NCBI RefSeq assembly: GCF_008806375.1
Contig: NZ_WAAT01000039.1
Coordinates: 1-64,000 of the forward strand
Direction of reading: 5' to 3'
Source of the DNA: Pseudotamlana haliotis
GTDB lineage: Bacteria > Bacteroidota > Bacteroidia > Flavobacteriales > Flavobacteriaceae
Length of the DNA stretch: 64,000 nt
Both the position numbers and the translations under genes were made by a program. A model generated the notes under the pieces. It ran no database searches and was not told the DNA's origin. It saw nothing but the letters and a program-made list of their open reading frames with translations. Shown one piece after another: positions 25,631 to 34,837 of the stretch. Position 1 is the first letter of the stretch. Every line of letters begins with the position of its first letter.

Positions 25631-27233
25631 TATTAAATTATATGGCACTTACTTTTTGCCTATACTCGTAGCTTTTGTTTTTGAGTTGTTGTTTAGTAGT
25701 ATCTATATAGAACGTGTTTATAATGTTTTAGAAAATATTTTATTCGGATTTATTCTGTTGTTACCGGTTCAACTGCTCAACGGGCATAAGTTTCAAAAGG
25801 CCTGTTTAAAACTCATGTATTTAATACTTGTTTTTACGGTATTTTTTGAAACAGGGTATTACTTGATTTTTAATGCCAAGTTCAATGCGTCTTCTGTGTT
25901 TATCTTTTCACAAACTAATTATACCGAAGCCAAAGAGTTTTTATCTTTTTATTTAGATTATAGGGTCTACTTGTTATTATTTGTGCTTGTTGTGATTTCG
26001 CTCGTGTTTCTCAAAACACTAAAAAAGACCGCCACCATTAGTTTTTTAAATGCTGGTAAATCAAAAATACTCATAGCTTTTGCTGTATTGTTGAGTTCTC
26101 TTGTACTTGTGAGTTACACCCGGAGAGAAAACCTGCCGTTTATTGTTGGGAAATCTTTTTATGATTTGAATAAGGATTCCTATTATAGTGATTTAGATGC
26201 TTATAAAACGAAATTCGGACCTTTTGAAACGATACCATCTCAGGTAGCTAATGATTCTAAAGAAACTATTGTGGTTGTTATTGGTGAATCAACAAGCAGA
26301 CGTCACCTTGGTCTCTACGGATATGAACGAAATACAACCCCCTTACTGAATATTTTAAAACCTGAGCTAGTGGTGTATGACAATGTTATTAGTCCGCATG
26401 CACTTACCGTTGAAACTCTTAAAAAGGCGCTGACTTTAAATGTAGATGATGCAAATGGAACCATTGTGCAGTTGTTAAATAGGGCAGACTATAAAACCTT
26501 TTGGTTGTCTAATCAAAATCCAATTGGCTTGCATGAAAGTTTTGTGTCTAAAGTGGCTAATGCTAGTGATAAAACGGTGTTTTTAACGGCAGCGCGGTTT
26601 ATGAATAATAAAGTTTACGATGAAAATCTGAATGTCCATCTGGAAAAAGCTTTAGCAGATAAAGCCAAAAAGAAGGTCGTATTTATTCATCTGCAAGGCA
26701 CGCATTTCGATTATAAATATCGATACCCTGAAAGTTTTGAGGTGTTCCGTGGTGCTACTGGTACTAAGTTTCAAAGTGACAAGGCCAATCAGGTGATTAA
26801 TACTTATGATAATGCTGTTTTATACAATGATTTTGTAGTGAGTTCATTTGTTGAAACGCTTAAAAAGAATGAGAAGCATAGTGCCTTACTTTATTTTTCA
26901 GACCACGGAGAAGAAGTGTATGACAGCATGGAGTTTGTTGGGCATACCGATGATGTAGGTTCGTTGCCCATGTTTCAAATCCCTTTCATTTTATGGCAGT
27001 CTAAGGACTTTAAATCTACTCATGAATCGCGGTTTGAATTTAATCCTAAAAGACCATACATAACAGAAGGATTATTTCATAGTATAGCTGATTTATGTGA
27101 TGTAGAATCTACATTTGTAAATCCTAAAAAAAGTATTTTTAATTCTAACTTTGTTAAGCAAAAACGCATCATCTTAAATAATAAAGATTATGATTCGTTA
27201 TTATTAAAAGAACAGAAAACCCAATTTAATTGA
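25608..27233 (+). CDS. Phosphoethanolamine transferase-like sulfatase-fold membrane enzyme
   Basis: About five membrane segments occupy residues 1-170; they are followed by a periplasmic alkaline-phosphatase/sulfatase-superfamily domain. The nucleophile region is VIGESTSRRHLGLYGYERNT, with Thr in GEST near residue 226 as in CptA/EptA-type enzymes. The metal-binding FSDHGEEVYD and GHTDD follow near residues 430-446. It probably transfers phosphoethanolamine (or a similar headgroup) to lipid A, core or another surface glycan. Start 25608 (MKQMKKNNIKLYG, 541 residues) is preferred; the upstream ATG at 25524 lies deep in the flippase gene. It overlaps the flippase stop by 23 bp and abuts GT4. Confidence 0.85.
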   Translation: MKQMKKNNIKLYGTYFLPILVAFVFELLFSSIYIERVYNVLENILFGFILLLPVQLLNGHKFQKACLKLMYLILVFTVFFETGYYLIFNAKFNASSVFIFSQTNYTEAKEFLSFYLDYRVYLLLFVLVVISLVFLKTLKKTATISFLNAGKSKILIAFAVLLSSLVLVSYTRRENLPFIVGKSFYDLNKDSYYSDLDAYKTKFGPFETIPSQVANDSKETIVVVIGESTSRRHLGLYGYERNTTPLLNILKPELVVYDNVISPHALTVETLKKALTLNVDDANGTIVQLLNRADYKTFWLSNQNPIGLHESFVSKVANASDKTVFLTAARFMNNKVYDENLNVHLEKALADKAKKKVVFIHLQGTHFDYKYRYPESFEVFRGATGTKFQSDKANQVINTYDNAVLYNDFVVSSFVETLKKNEKHSALLYFSDHGEEVYDSMEFVGHTDDVGSLPMFQIPFILWQSKDFKSTHESRFEFNPKRPYITEGLFHSIADLCDVESTFVNPKKSIFNSNFVKQKRIILNNKDYDSLLLKEQKTQFN

Positions 27234-27235
27234 AG

Positions 27236-28321
27236 ATGAAGATTTGTATTGTGACGCCATCATTAGGTTTGGGTGGGGCCGAGCGCTCTGCAGCAATACA
27301 GTCTGTCATGTTCTCTAATTTGGGCTATGAGGTGCATGTTGTCACCATTACTGATATTATTAATTACGACTATGCTGGTGCGCTTTTTAATCTTGGAGCT
27401 TTTAAGGATAAACGGAATTCTGTTTTAAATAAAGTGAAACGGAGTATCATGCTTCGGAAGTATTTAAATACACATCAATTTGATTTTATAGTGGATAACA
27501 GAATGCGAACCAATGGCTTGTTTAATGAGGTGTCGGTTTGCAAATATGTTTATAGAGGTTTTAAAGTTGTCTATGTGATTCATAGTTCGGCTTACATCAA
27601 TGATTTCAAAAATAGTCCTGTCATCAATGAGTGGTTACTTCAGGACGCCTATCAGGTTGTTGCGGTTAATCCTCGCTTATGTGAGTCCATCAAATCCCTG
27701 TATAAAAAACGAGGTATTATTTGTGTTGAAAATGCTGTTGATTTGGAAGCCGTGCATAGGGCTACACAAAGTGAGTTTGACATAGACTACCCTTATATCT
27801 TGTATTGTGGCAGGTTAGACGAGCACTGTAAAAATATAAGCTTATTGATAAAAGGTTATGCAAAATCTCAAGTGTACAATTCAGGGGTTAAGTTGATAAT
27901 CTTAGGTGATGGTTTAGAAAAGCCGTTGTACGAACAAATGGTGACCGATTTAAATATAACTGAACATGTGGTGTTTAAACCTTTTACCAATAATCCTTTT
28001 GTATATATGAAACAGGCTATCTGTACAGTGTTAACAAGTTTGTACGAAGGTTTTGCTCTGGTTTTGATTGAGTCGTTAGCCACAGGAACACCAGTAATAG
28101 CTACTAATTGTGAAACTGGGCCTTCAGAAATTATTAATCATAATGAGAATGGTTTGTTGTTGGATTCTTATGACGATACGGTTTTAGCTGATGCCATAAA
28201 AAAGATGGTGAATGACCAAGAGTGGTACCAGCAAGTTAAAGCAAATGCCTTAGATAGTGTGGCTAAGTTTAGCAAAGATGCGATATCGAAAAAATGGCAA
28301 ATGGTTTTTGAGAAAGTCTAG
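27236..28321 (+). CDS. Glycosyltransferase family 4
   Basis: The 361-residue GT-B enzyme has the N-terminal glycine loop PSLGLGGAERSA and, in the C-terminal domain, YILYCGRLDEHCKNISLLI, LIILGDGLE and the EX7E nucleotide-sugar motif in EGFALVLIESLATGTPVIA (about residues 268-286). It then has ETGPSEII. These are hallmarks of GT4 retaining glycosyltransferases. It should add a sugar to a lipid-linked glycan in the cytoplasm. The ATG at 27236 (MKICIVTPSL) lies 2 bp after the previous stop; an overlapping TTG two codons upstream is less likely. It closes the plus-strand operon, and the minus-strand GT2 gene ends 12 bp away. Donor and acceptor are unknown. Confidence 0.9.
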   Translation: MKICIVTPSLGLGGAERSAAIQSVMFSNLGYEVHVVTITDIINYDYAGALFNLGAFKDKRNSVLNKVKRSIMLRKYLNTHQFDFIVDNRMRTNGLFNEVSVCKYVYRGFKVVYVIHSSAYINDFKNSPVINEWLLQDAYQVVAVNPRLCESIKSLYKKRGIICVENAVDLEAVHRATQSEFDIDYPYILYCGRLDEHCKNISLLIKGYAKSQVYNSGVKLIILGDGLEKPLYEQMVTDLNITEHVVFKPFTNNPFVYMKQAICTVLTSLYEGFALVLIESLATGTPVIATNCETGPSEIINHNENGLLLDSYDDTVLADAIKKMVNDQEWYQQVKANALDSVAKFSKDAISKKWQMVFEKV

Positions 28322-28333
28322 ATCGTATAGCCT

Positions 28334-29287
28334 TTAGTTAAAAGCACTCAATCTGATGTTTAATAGGTTTAATGTATGTTTCAATCGTGAAAATAGAACT
28401 AAAGTCAGCCGATTGCTATTGAGTAAAAATATTTGCTTGTTGTTTAAATTGCTCATGTCAATTTTATCCCTGTAAGCCTCAAATTGTTCAAAGTTTTTTG
28501 CCAATTTGTATTGTATGGCAAAGGCAAACCGGTTGTAATCCAGGTATTTTTTTAAGGACTTGTTGGTTTTTGCATAAGCATCATACTGGTCTAAATTTAT
28601 AAAACGTCTCAGGTTCGTATTGGAGTGCGAGATTCTGTTTGTGGCATCTAGATGATGAATCGCAGTTGGTGTATTGTGAAACGCTACCGGATATTTTAGC
28701 GCGGCACGCATCCATAAATCAATGTCTTCACCAGCTCCCATGGTGATTTTAGTGTCAAAACCATTAAGGTTATTAAAAACAGCTTTAGGCATGGCTACCG
28801 CCGAAGTCCAAGCGACACAGTTAACAATACTGGCATCAAAATAATCTTTCACGATGCCTTTCCAGTTAGGGGCTGTGGGTAGGTTGTTATATTTCGAAGG
28901 GTTTAGGGATTTACCTTCTTTTTTATAATAGGCTTTGCAATAGAGTCCGCAATCAGGATATTCTAAAAACAAAGCTTTTAAATCTTCCAAATGTGTGGGG
29001 TACCAAGAATCATCGGCATCTAAAAAAACAATACGCTCGGCACGCGCTTTTTCTACACCAAAATTTCTCGCAAAAGCGACACCTTGATTTTGTTTAGTGT
29101 GAAGTGTAATGCGTTCATCAGAAATGGCTTGCACTTGACTTTCGCTGCCATCTGTAGACCCATCATTTACAACAATAATTTCAAAATCTTCAAAGGTTTG
29201 ATCTAAAGCGCTTTCAATGGTGCTTTTAATATGATGCGCTTTGTTATAAAGCGGAATAATTATAGAAAAAAAAGGCGCATCACTCAT
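28334..29287 (-). CDS. Glycosyltransferase family 2
   Basis: This GT-A fold enzyme of about 317 residues has SIIIPLYNKAHHIKSTIES near the N-terminus, VVNDGSTDGS, GVAFARNFGVEKA and the metal-binding DADDSWYP (DxD). AGEDIDLWMRAAL is the acidic acceptor motif typical of GT2 enzymes. It probably elongates the same surface glycan as its neighbours. Start MSDAPFFS at 29287 is preferred over 29296 (MVNMSDAP), which would overlap the upstream gene by 8 bp. It is the last gene of the ftsE-methyltransferase-GT2-GT2 minus-strand operon and is convergent with GT4. Confidence 0.88.
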   Translation of the reverse strand: MSDAPFFSIIIPLYNKAHHIKSTIESALDQTFEDFEIIVVNDGSTDGSESQVQAISDERITLHTKQNQGVAFARNFGVEKARAERIVFLDADDSWYPTHLEDLKALFLEYPDCGLYCKAYYKKEGKSLNPSKYNNLPTAPNWKGIVKDYFDASIVNCVAWTSAVAMPKAVFNNLNGFDTKITMGAGEDIDLWMRAALKYPVAFHNTPTAIHHLDATNRISHSNTNLRRFINLDQYDAYAKTNKSLKKYLDYNRFAFAIQYKLAKNFEQFEAYRDKIDMSNLNNKQIFLLNSNRLTLVLFSRLKHTLNLLNIRLSAFN

Positions 29288-29288
29288 A

Positions 29289-30179
29289 TTAACCATTTAA
29301 GTCTTTGTAGCAGATAAATGTTAGTTTATAAAGCTGCAACAGCATCATGTTTGGTCTATCGCTAAGCATATTTTTTTCCATGGAAGTACCAAATAATTTA
29401 AAGCATAAACTGAGTAGGTAATTCAGTTTAAATTTTTTTAAAGATACAAAAGTAGATAATAATTTATTCTCGTGGTTGTCCATTTTGTGTTGCTTTTGCA
29501 ACCAAATTAGGGCCAAAACACTAGCTTTTATTTTATTAAAATAAATGGTGTTACTTTCTAATCCCAAGTGAAAAACTTCGTTGTTTATATGGTAAACCTT
29601 TGCGTTTTCTTCTTTTAATAACGAAGCAATATAATTATCGGTGCCATAAGTTTTGATGTCTATTTGCTTATAAACCTGATTAAAAATGGACTTTTTAATC
29701 ATAAAATTGGCCGAAATAATCACTTGATACGGATTTAAATTCCGCTTTTTTGCATCAACTTGTTCAAAGTTTTTGCCGTAAGTCCATCGTAAAACCGAGT
29801 CACCCTCTGGCTTTTGGTCTTCATATGCAAAACCACCAAATACCGCATCGTAGTTATTGGGGATTTCGTCCAGGTAATTTTTTATAAACGCGCTTGATTT
29901 AGGAATGACATCAGCATCTAAAAACAGGAGCCAGTCAAAGGTTGCGTTATCCGATAATTGTTGTCGGGCAGCAGTACGGCCAACATTGGAGTTGGCGTAA
30001 ATGTACTTACTGTGCTTAAGACTTTCAAGAGTTGTTTTGTTTTCTGTAGTAAATCTTTCAGAATGATCATCAAAACAAATGATTTCAAAATCAATATCGA
30101 GGCTGATTGCTTCTTTGTGAAGGGTTGTTGCAAGCTTTGAGATATTGTAGTTATAAACTGGAATTAAAATTGAAATCAT
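29289..30179 (-). CDS. Glycosyltransferase family 2 (paralogue)
   Basis: The 296-residue GT-A protein begins MISILIPVYNYNISKLATTL and has CFDDHSERFT, NVGRTAARQQLSD and DWLLFLDADVIPK (DxD variant DADV). AVFGGFAYED and YGTDNYIAS complete the catalytic region. The C-terminal portion is hydrophobic and basic and may associate with the membrane. It overlaps the methyltransferase stop by 4 bp (ATGA-type coupling) and the next GT2 start by a few bases, so the genes are translated in series. Substrate is unknown. Confidence 0.88.
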   Translation of the reverse strand: MISILIPVYNYNISKLATTLHKEAISLDIDFEIICFDDHSERFTTENKTTLESLKHSKYIYANSNVGRTAARQQLSDNATFDWLLFLDADVIPKSSAFIKNYLDEIPNNYDAVFGGFAYEDQKPEGDSVLRWTYGKNFEQVDAKKRNLNPYQVIISANFMIKKSIFNQVYKQIDIKTYGTDNYIASLLKEENAKVYHINNEVFHLGLESNTIYFNKIKASVLALIWLQKQHKMDNHENKLLSTFVSLKKFKLNYLLSLCFKLFGTSMEKNMLSDRPNMMLLQLYKLTFICYKDLNG

Positions 30180-30910
30180 AATTTAGAAGCGACTAAAACC
30201 GTTTCAGGTGATTTGAATCCGTTATAAAAATCGGCTTCCGGATTATTAAATGATTTTATAGCGACTTTAAAACCAGCAGCTTTCAATCGTTTTTTTAACC
30301 CTTCCGCAGAATAAATTCTTACGTGGTCATGCTGACCGAAGTATTTTTCTCTGTCTTGAGGTGAGGTGATATTATCATCCTCATAAATATCACCATCTTT
30401 AAAAGGTGTTTGAATAAAAACAGTTCCTGTCTTTTTTAAAACACGATAGAGTTCGCTCATAGCCTTGGAGTCATAAACAATATGTTCTAAGATATGATAA
30501 CAAATGATGGTGTCAAATTTTTCAGATTCCTGATTAATATTTGTAATATCAAATTTATAATCGGCAATAAATTCATTTTCAAAATCTGAGCTATAATAGT
30601 CTAGGGTATCTGTGTTTTTTAAATTACGAAACAAGCTTCTTGAAGGTGAAAAATGCAGCATTTTACCCGTTAAATGCTCTTGTAAAAGTATCCAAAGGCG
30701 TCTGTTTCTAGAAATGCTTCCGCAAAACGGACAAAGTAAATCGTTGTTTTCTAAAGTAATAAATTGCTTGATTTGATGACTACAAACAGGACATTCGTGT
30801 TTATTTCCTTTGTAAAAAGCAGCATAAAATTTACGAATAAAAAGTTCGTTTTTGTGTAAAAAACGTTTAGGTATTAGTGTTTTTATGTTCTTTTTAAGCG
30901 TGTTGTACAT
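30176..30910 (-). CDS. Zinc-ribbon / class I SAM methyltransferase
   Basis: The 244-residue protein has an N-terminal zinc-ribbon-like module (Cys40, Cys43, Cys60 and Cys63 in CPVC...CPFC). A class I S-adenosylmethionine methyltransferase domain follows: FHFSPSRSLFRNL-like entry, YKFDITNI, FDTIICYHILEHIVYDSKAM, LYRVLKKTGTVFIQTPF and HVRIYSAEGLKKRL. Proteins of this architecture occur in glycan clusters and probably methylate a sugar residue. It starts 4 bp after the ftsE stop and overlaps the next GT2 by 4 bp. Confidence 0.82.
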   Translation of the reverse strand: MYNTLKKNIKTLIPKRFLHKNELFIRKFYAAFYKGNKHECPVCSHQIKQFITLENNDLLCPFCGSISRNRRLWILLQEHLTGKMLHFSPSRSLFRNLKNTDTLDYYSSDFENEFIADYKFDITNINQESEKFDTIICYHILEHIVYDSKAMSELYRVLKKTGTVFIQTPFKDGDIYEDDNITSPQDREKYFGQHDHVRIYSAEGLKKRLKAAGFKVAIKSFNNPEADFYNGFKSPETVLVASKL

Positions 30911-30913
30911 ATG

Positions 30914-31597
30914 TTATCCGCGTCTTTGCACCACTTCAAAAATAGCACTATCCTCACATTTTAAGGTTTTACTAGGGTATTTTAGTAATAAAGCATAATC
31001 GTGAGTAGCCATTAAAATGGTGTTGCCGTTTTTGCTAATATCTTGAAGTACTTCCATGACCTCAATACTGGTTTGCGGGTCTAAATTACCTGTAGGCTCA
31101 TCGGCAAGAATAAGTTCTGGGTTGTTAAGTAGTGCTCTAGCAATCGCTACACGCTGCTGTTCACCTCCCGAAAGTTCATAAGGATATTTAAAACCTTTAG
31201 TTTTCATGTCAACCTTAGTTAAAACCTCTTCTACACGAGCATTCATTTCTTTTTTGTCTTTCCATCCTGTGGCTTTTAAAACAAATATGAGGTTGTCGTT
31301 TATGGTTCTATCGGTAAGTAGCTTAAAATCTTGAAAAACCACGCCGAGTTTTCGTCTTAAAAACGGAATGTCTCTTTCTTTAAGTGTTTTTAAATCAAAC
31401 TCTACAATATGACCTTCACCCTTTGTAAGGGGTAAATCACCGTAAAGTGTTTTCATAAAACTACTTTTTCCTGTTCCTGTTTTACCAATAAGGTAAACAA
31501 AATCACCTTTATTAACTTCTACATTAACATCAGAAAGAATCAGGTTTTCACCTTGATATATCGAAGCGTTTTTTAATTCTAAGATAGGGTTAGACAT
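30914..31597 (-). CDS. ftsE: ABC transporter ATP-binding protein FtsE
   Basis: This 227-residue ABC ATPase has Walker [13 protein letters not shown] (about residues 38-48), the Q loop in [10 protein letters not shown], signature [15 protein letters not shown] (about 142-156), Walker [14 protein letters not shown] and the H-loop MATHDYALL. The gene fits FtsE, partner of FtsX in controlling cell-wall hydrolases at the division site. No ftsX is adjacent; here ftsE heads a glycosyltransferase operon, a linkage seen in some flavobacteria. If ftsX is absent from the genome, a different lipid- or glycan-related function should be considered. Confidence 0.85.
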   Translation of the reverse strand: MSNPILELKNASIYQGENLILSDVNVEVNKGDFVYLIGKTGTGKSSFMKTLYGDLPLTKGEGHIVEFDLKTLKERDIPFLRRKLGVVFQDFKLLTDRTINDNLIFVLKATGWKDKKEMNARVEEVLTKVDMKTKGFKYPYELSGGEQQRVAIARALLNNPELILADEPTGNLDPQTSIEVMEVLQDISKNGNTILMATHDYALLLKYPSKTLKCEDSAIFEVVQRRG

Positions 31598-31728
31598 GAA
31601 ATAAGGAAATAATTTTTAGTGTTGTAAATGTATTACTTATAAGTGAAACCTTAAAACGTTTAAAACTTTTGTTTATTTCGATCAAGAAATATCATTTAAT
31701 AACTTGGTTTATAATTATACGTAGATTT

Positions 31729-31760
31729 TTGCGTTATGTTTCTTGTATTAAATATCTTTG
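31729..31760 (+). promoter_or_regulatory. Promoter of the TPR / beta-barrel operon
   Basis: TTG at 31729-31731 (in TTTTTG) and TATCTTTG at 31753-31760 form a -33/-7 pair with 21-nt spacing, a good Bacteroidota promoter. The TPR gene starts 25 nt later at 31786. Confidence 0.65.
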
Positions 31761-31785
31761 AGTTTCAATTAAAACCAAACTATTA

Positions 31786-34700
31786 ATGACTAAAAAAAAT
31801 ATACTGTCACTTTTAGTGGCGCTAACTTTTAGTTTACAAATCATAGCCCAGGAGTCTGCCATTTACACAAATCCGCTGGCTGATTATCAAAAAGCACTTG
31901 CTTTATATGATAATCAGGTATACGGGGCGGCACAAAACTTATTTCAAGAAGTCAAGAAAACCACCAATGAACATAGTGTTGCAGGCGATTGCGCGTATTA
32001 TGCGGCAAATTGTGCCATTCGACTCAATCAGCAAAATGCCGAGCAAATGGTTGAAGACTTTGTAGAAGACTATCCAACGAGTACTAAACGAAACACCGCT
32101 TATCTTGATGTGGCTAATTATTACTACGATCAAGCCAAGTATGCCTATGCCAGAAAATGGTACAATAAGGTCGATGTTGGGGCTTTGAGTTATGCAGAAC
32201 AAGAAAAGTATAACTTTAATAGGGGCTATACAGCCTTTTTAACCAAACAATATCCTGATGCTAAAAAATATTTAAGCAAAGTAGAAAGCTCTCAGGAATA
32301 TGGCTCACAAGCGAAGTATTATATAGGTTATATGGCCTACCAAGGCGATGATTATGATGAAGCTACAGCATATTTTGACCAAGTGAGTAATCAAGAACGT
32401 TACCAAGAAAAGATGTCTTATTACCAGGCAGACTTAAATTTTAAGCTTGGTAATTTTGAGAAAGCCATCGATTTGGCTAAAGGAAACTTAGATTCTAGTA
32501 CATCAGAAGAAGTTTCTGAACTTTCAAAAATCATAGGTGAAAGTTATTTTAATCTTAAAAAATATCCTGAAGCCATTCCGTATTTAAAAGCCTATGAAGG
32601 CAAAAAGGGGAAGTGGAATAACACCGATTACTATCAGTTAGGCTATGCTTATTACATGCAGAAGGATTACCAAAATGCGGTTTCTGAGTTTAATAAAATT
32701 GTAGAAGGTAATAACTCAGTGACACAAAACGCTTATTACCATTTGGGTGAAAGTTATATTAATTTAGACAAGAAACAAGAGGCTTTAAACGCATTTAGAA
32801 CGGCCTCGTACATGAATTTTGATGCAAAGATTCAGGAAGATGCTTGGTTAAACTACGCTAAAGTTAGTTATGAAATTGGAAATCCATACGAATCGGCACC
32901 ACAGGTTTTAACTGGCTACTTAGATAAATATCCCGATTCGGCACATACCGAAGAAATTCAATCACTTTTAATTGACTCCTATATTACCTCTAAAAATTAT
33001 AAAGAAGCACTAAAATTACTAAAAAGTAATAATAGTTATGAAAGTAAAGTCGCTTACCAAAAAGTGACTTTTTATAGAGGATTAGAATTATATGACGAAG
33101 GACAATACGCTGCTGCAAAAGAAATGTTTACGAATTCTTTAAGCGAGCCAAGAGATCCAAAATACACGTCTCGAGCCACCTTTTGGCACGCCGAATCTGA
33201 TTATAATTTAACCAATTACTCTGAAGCGCTTATCAGCTTCAAACAATTTGAGCAACAAGCGGAGTCGGCTGAAGCCCCTGAGATTAAGAACCTCGATTAT
33301 AATATGGCTTATACTTATTTTAAGCTGAAAAAATATGAGCAGTCTGCCGAGTATTTCAATCGTTTTGTTTCAGGGGGAACCGGTGATAAGGCAAGGCTGA
33401 ATGATGCTTATCTGCGTTTGGGTGATGCTTATTTTGTGTCAAGTAATTACGATGAGGCCATTTCAGCATACGATAAAGCTATTAATATTAACGAAATCAA
33501 TTCCGATTATCCAGCATTTCAGCGTGCTATGAGTATGGGTTACGCGGGGAGTGCTTCAAAAAAAATAAATGCTTTAGAGCAGTTTATCAGTGATTATCCG
33601 AAGTCTAAATTGCGTGACGATGCCATGTATGAATTAGGAAATTCTTATGTCAAAGAAAATAATATCGATAAAGCCATGACGGCGTACAATGCCCTAAGCG
33701 CAGAGTATCGCATGAGCTCATTTGTGCCAAAAGCCTTATTGCGTCAAGGTTTAGTGTATTATAACGCTAGTGATAATGCTAAAGCATTAACTAAATTTAA
33801 AACAGTAGCCAGCGATTACCCTGGAAGTCCAGAGGCAGTTCAAGCCGTTTCTACGGCGCGTTTAATTTATATCGATATGGGTGAAGTTGACCAATATGCG
33901 ACTTGGGTGAAAACACTCGATTATGTTGAAGTGACAGATGTAGATTTAGATAACGCGACTTACGAAGCTGCAGAAAAACAGTATTTAGATAATAATACAG
34001 AGAAGGCTATAAAGCAATTTAACGAGTACCTTAGTCAGTTTCCAAGAGGTTTAAATGCGCTCAATGCTCATTTTTATGTGGCACAATTATACACCAAACA
34101 AGGGCTGCCTGATAACGCATCATCACACTATAAATATGTTGTTGATGCGCCGCAAAGCCAGTTTTCTGAAGAAGCTTTAATGAAATTAGCGCAATACCAT
34201 CTCGATAAGAAAAGTTGGAATGGAGCAACGCCACTGTTGTCACGACTAGAAAACGAAGCTAGCTTTCAGCATAATGTCATTTTCGCACAGTCAAATTTAA
34301 TGAAGGCCAACTATCAAATGGCGAATTATCAGCAAGCAGTCGCTTACGCGGAAAAAGTACTAGCGAATCCAAATATTGATGCTAAAATTCAAGGAGATGC
34401 GCATATTATTATCGCGCGTTCAGCCATGAAAACTGGTGATGAAGCCAAAGCGAAAGCAGCTTATCAACGTGTTGAAAAGGTGGCCACAGGAGAAACTGCG
34501 GCTGAAGCTTTGTATTACAGTGCTTACTTTAAAAATGCAACAGGTGATTTTGAAGGCTCTAATGTTGAGGTTCAAAAATTAGCCAAAGACTTTTCAGTGT
34601 ATAAATATTATAGTGCGAAAGGCTTGGTGTTAATGGCAAAGAACTTCTATGCCCTTGAAGATGCCTTCCAAGCGACTTATATTTTAGAAAGTGTCATTCA

Positions 34701-34806
34701 AAATTTTTCAGAGTTTGATGATGTCGTTATACAGGCTTCAGAAGATTTAGCACTAATTAAGGAAGAAGAGTCTAAAACCAATGCCTCAGTTCATTCAGAA
34801 GATTAA
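31786..34806 (+). CDS. Large TPR-repeat exported protein
   Basis: The 1006-residue protein has a signal peptide (1-22, ending SLQIIAQE). From about residue 30 to nearly the end, tandem tetratricopeptide-type helical hairpins follow: repeated YYxAxxAxxLN/Y-type units such as AQNLFQEVKKT, AQSAEYFNRF-like, AISAYDKAININE and AIKQFNEYLSQFPRG. This makes a large superhelical scaffold, probably facing the periplasm or outer membrane. Such a TPR protein paired with a 16- to 18-strand beta-barrel is a recurrent two-gene arrangement in flavobacteria. The following barrel gene starts 31 bp downstream. Binding partner is unknown; a role in outer-membrane protein handling is plausible. Confidence 0.8.
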   Translation: MTKKNILSLLVALTFSLQIIAQESAIYTNPLADYQKALALYDNQVYGAAQNLFQEVKKTTNEHSVAGDCAYYAANCAIRLNQQNAEQMVEDFVEDYPTSTKRNTAYLDVANYYYDQAKYAYARKWYNKVDVGALSYAEQEKYNFNRGYTAFLTKQYPDAKKYLSKVESSQEYGSQAKYYIGYMAYQGDDYDEATAYFDQVSNQERYQEKMSYYQADLNFKLGNFEKAIDLAKGNLDSSTSEEVSELSKIIGESYFNLKKYPEAIPYLKAYEGKKGKWNNTDYYQLGYAYYMQKDYQNAVSEFNKIVEGNNSVTQNAYYHLGESYINLDKKQEALNAFRTASYMNFDAKIQEDAWLNYAKVSYEIGNPYESAPQVLTGYLDKYPDSAHTEEIQSLLIDSYITSKNYKEALKLLKSNNSYESKVAYQKVTFYRGLELYDEGQYAAAKEMFTNSLSEPRDPKYTSRATFWHAESDYNLTNYSEALISFKQFEQQAESAEAPEIKNLDYNMAYTYFKLKKYEQSAEYFNRFVSGGTGDKARLNDAYLRLGDAYFVSSNYDEAISAYDKAININEINSDYPAFQRAMSMGYAGSASKKINALEQFISDYPKSKLRDDAMYELGNSYVKENNIDKAMTAYNALSAEYRMSSFVPKALLRQGLVYYNASDNAKALTKFKTVASDYPGSPEAVQAVSTARLIYIDMGEVDQYATWVKTLDYVEVTDVDLDNATYEAAEKQYLDNNTEKAIKQFNEYLSQFPRGLNALNAHFYVAQLYTKQGLPDNASSHYKYVVDAPQSQFSEEALMKLAQYHLDKKSWNGATPLLSRLENEASFQHNVIFAQSNLMKANYQMANYQQAVAYAEKVLANPNIDAKIQGDAHIIIARSAMKTGDEAKAKAAYQRVEKVATGETAAEALYYSAYFKNATGDFEGSNVEVQKLAKDFSVYKYYSAKGLVLMAKNFYALEDAFQATYILESVIQNFSEFDDVVIQASEDLALIKEEESKTNASVHSED

Positions 34807-34837
34807 GCCCATGATTCATAAAAGTAAATCTATACCA

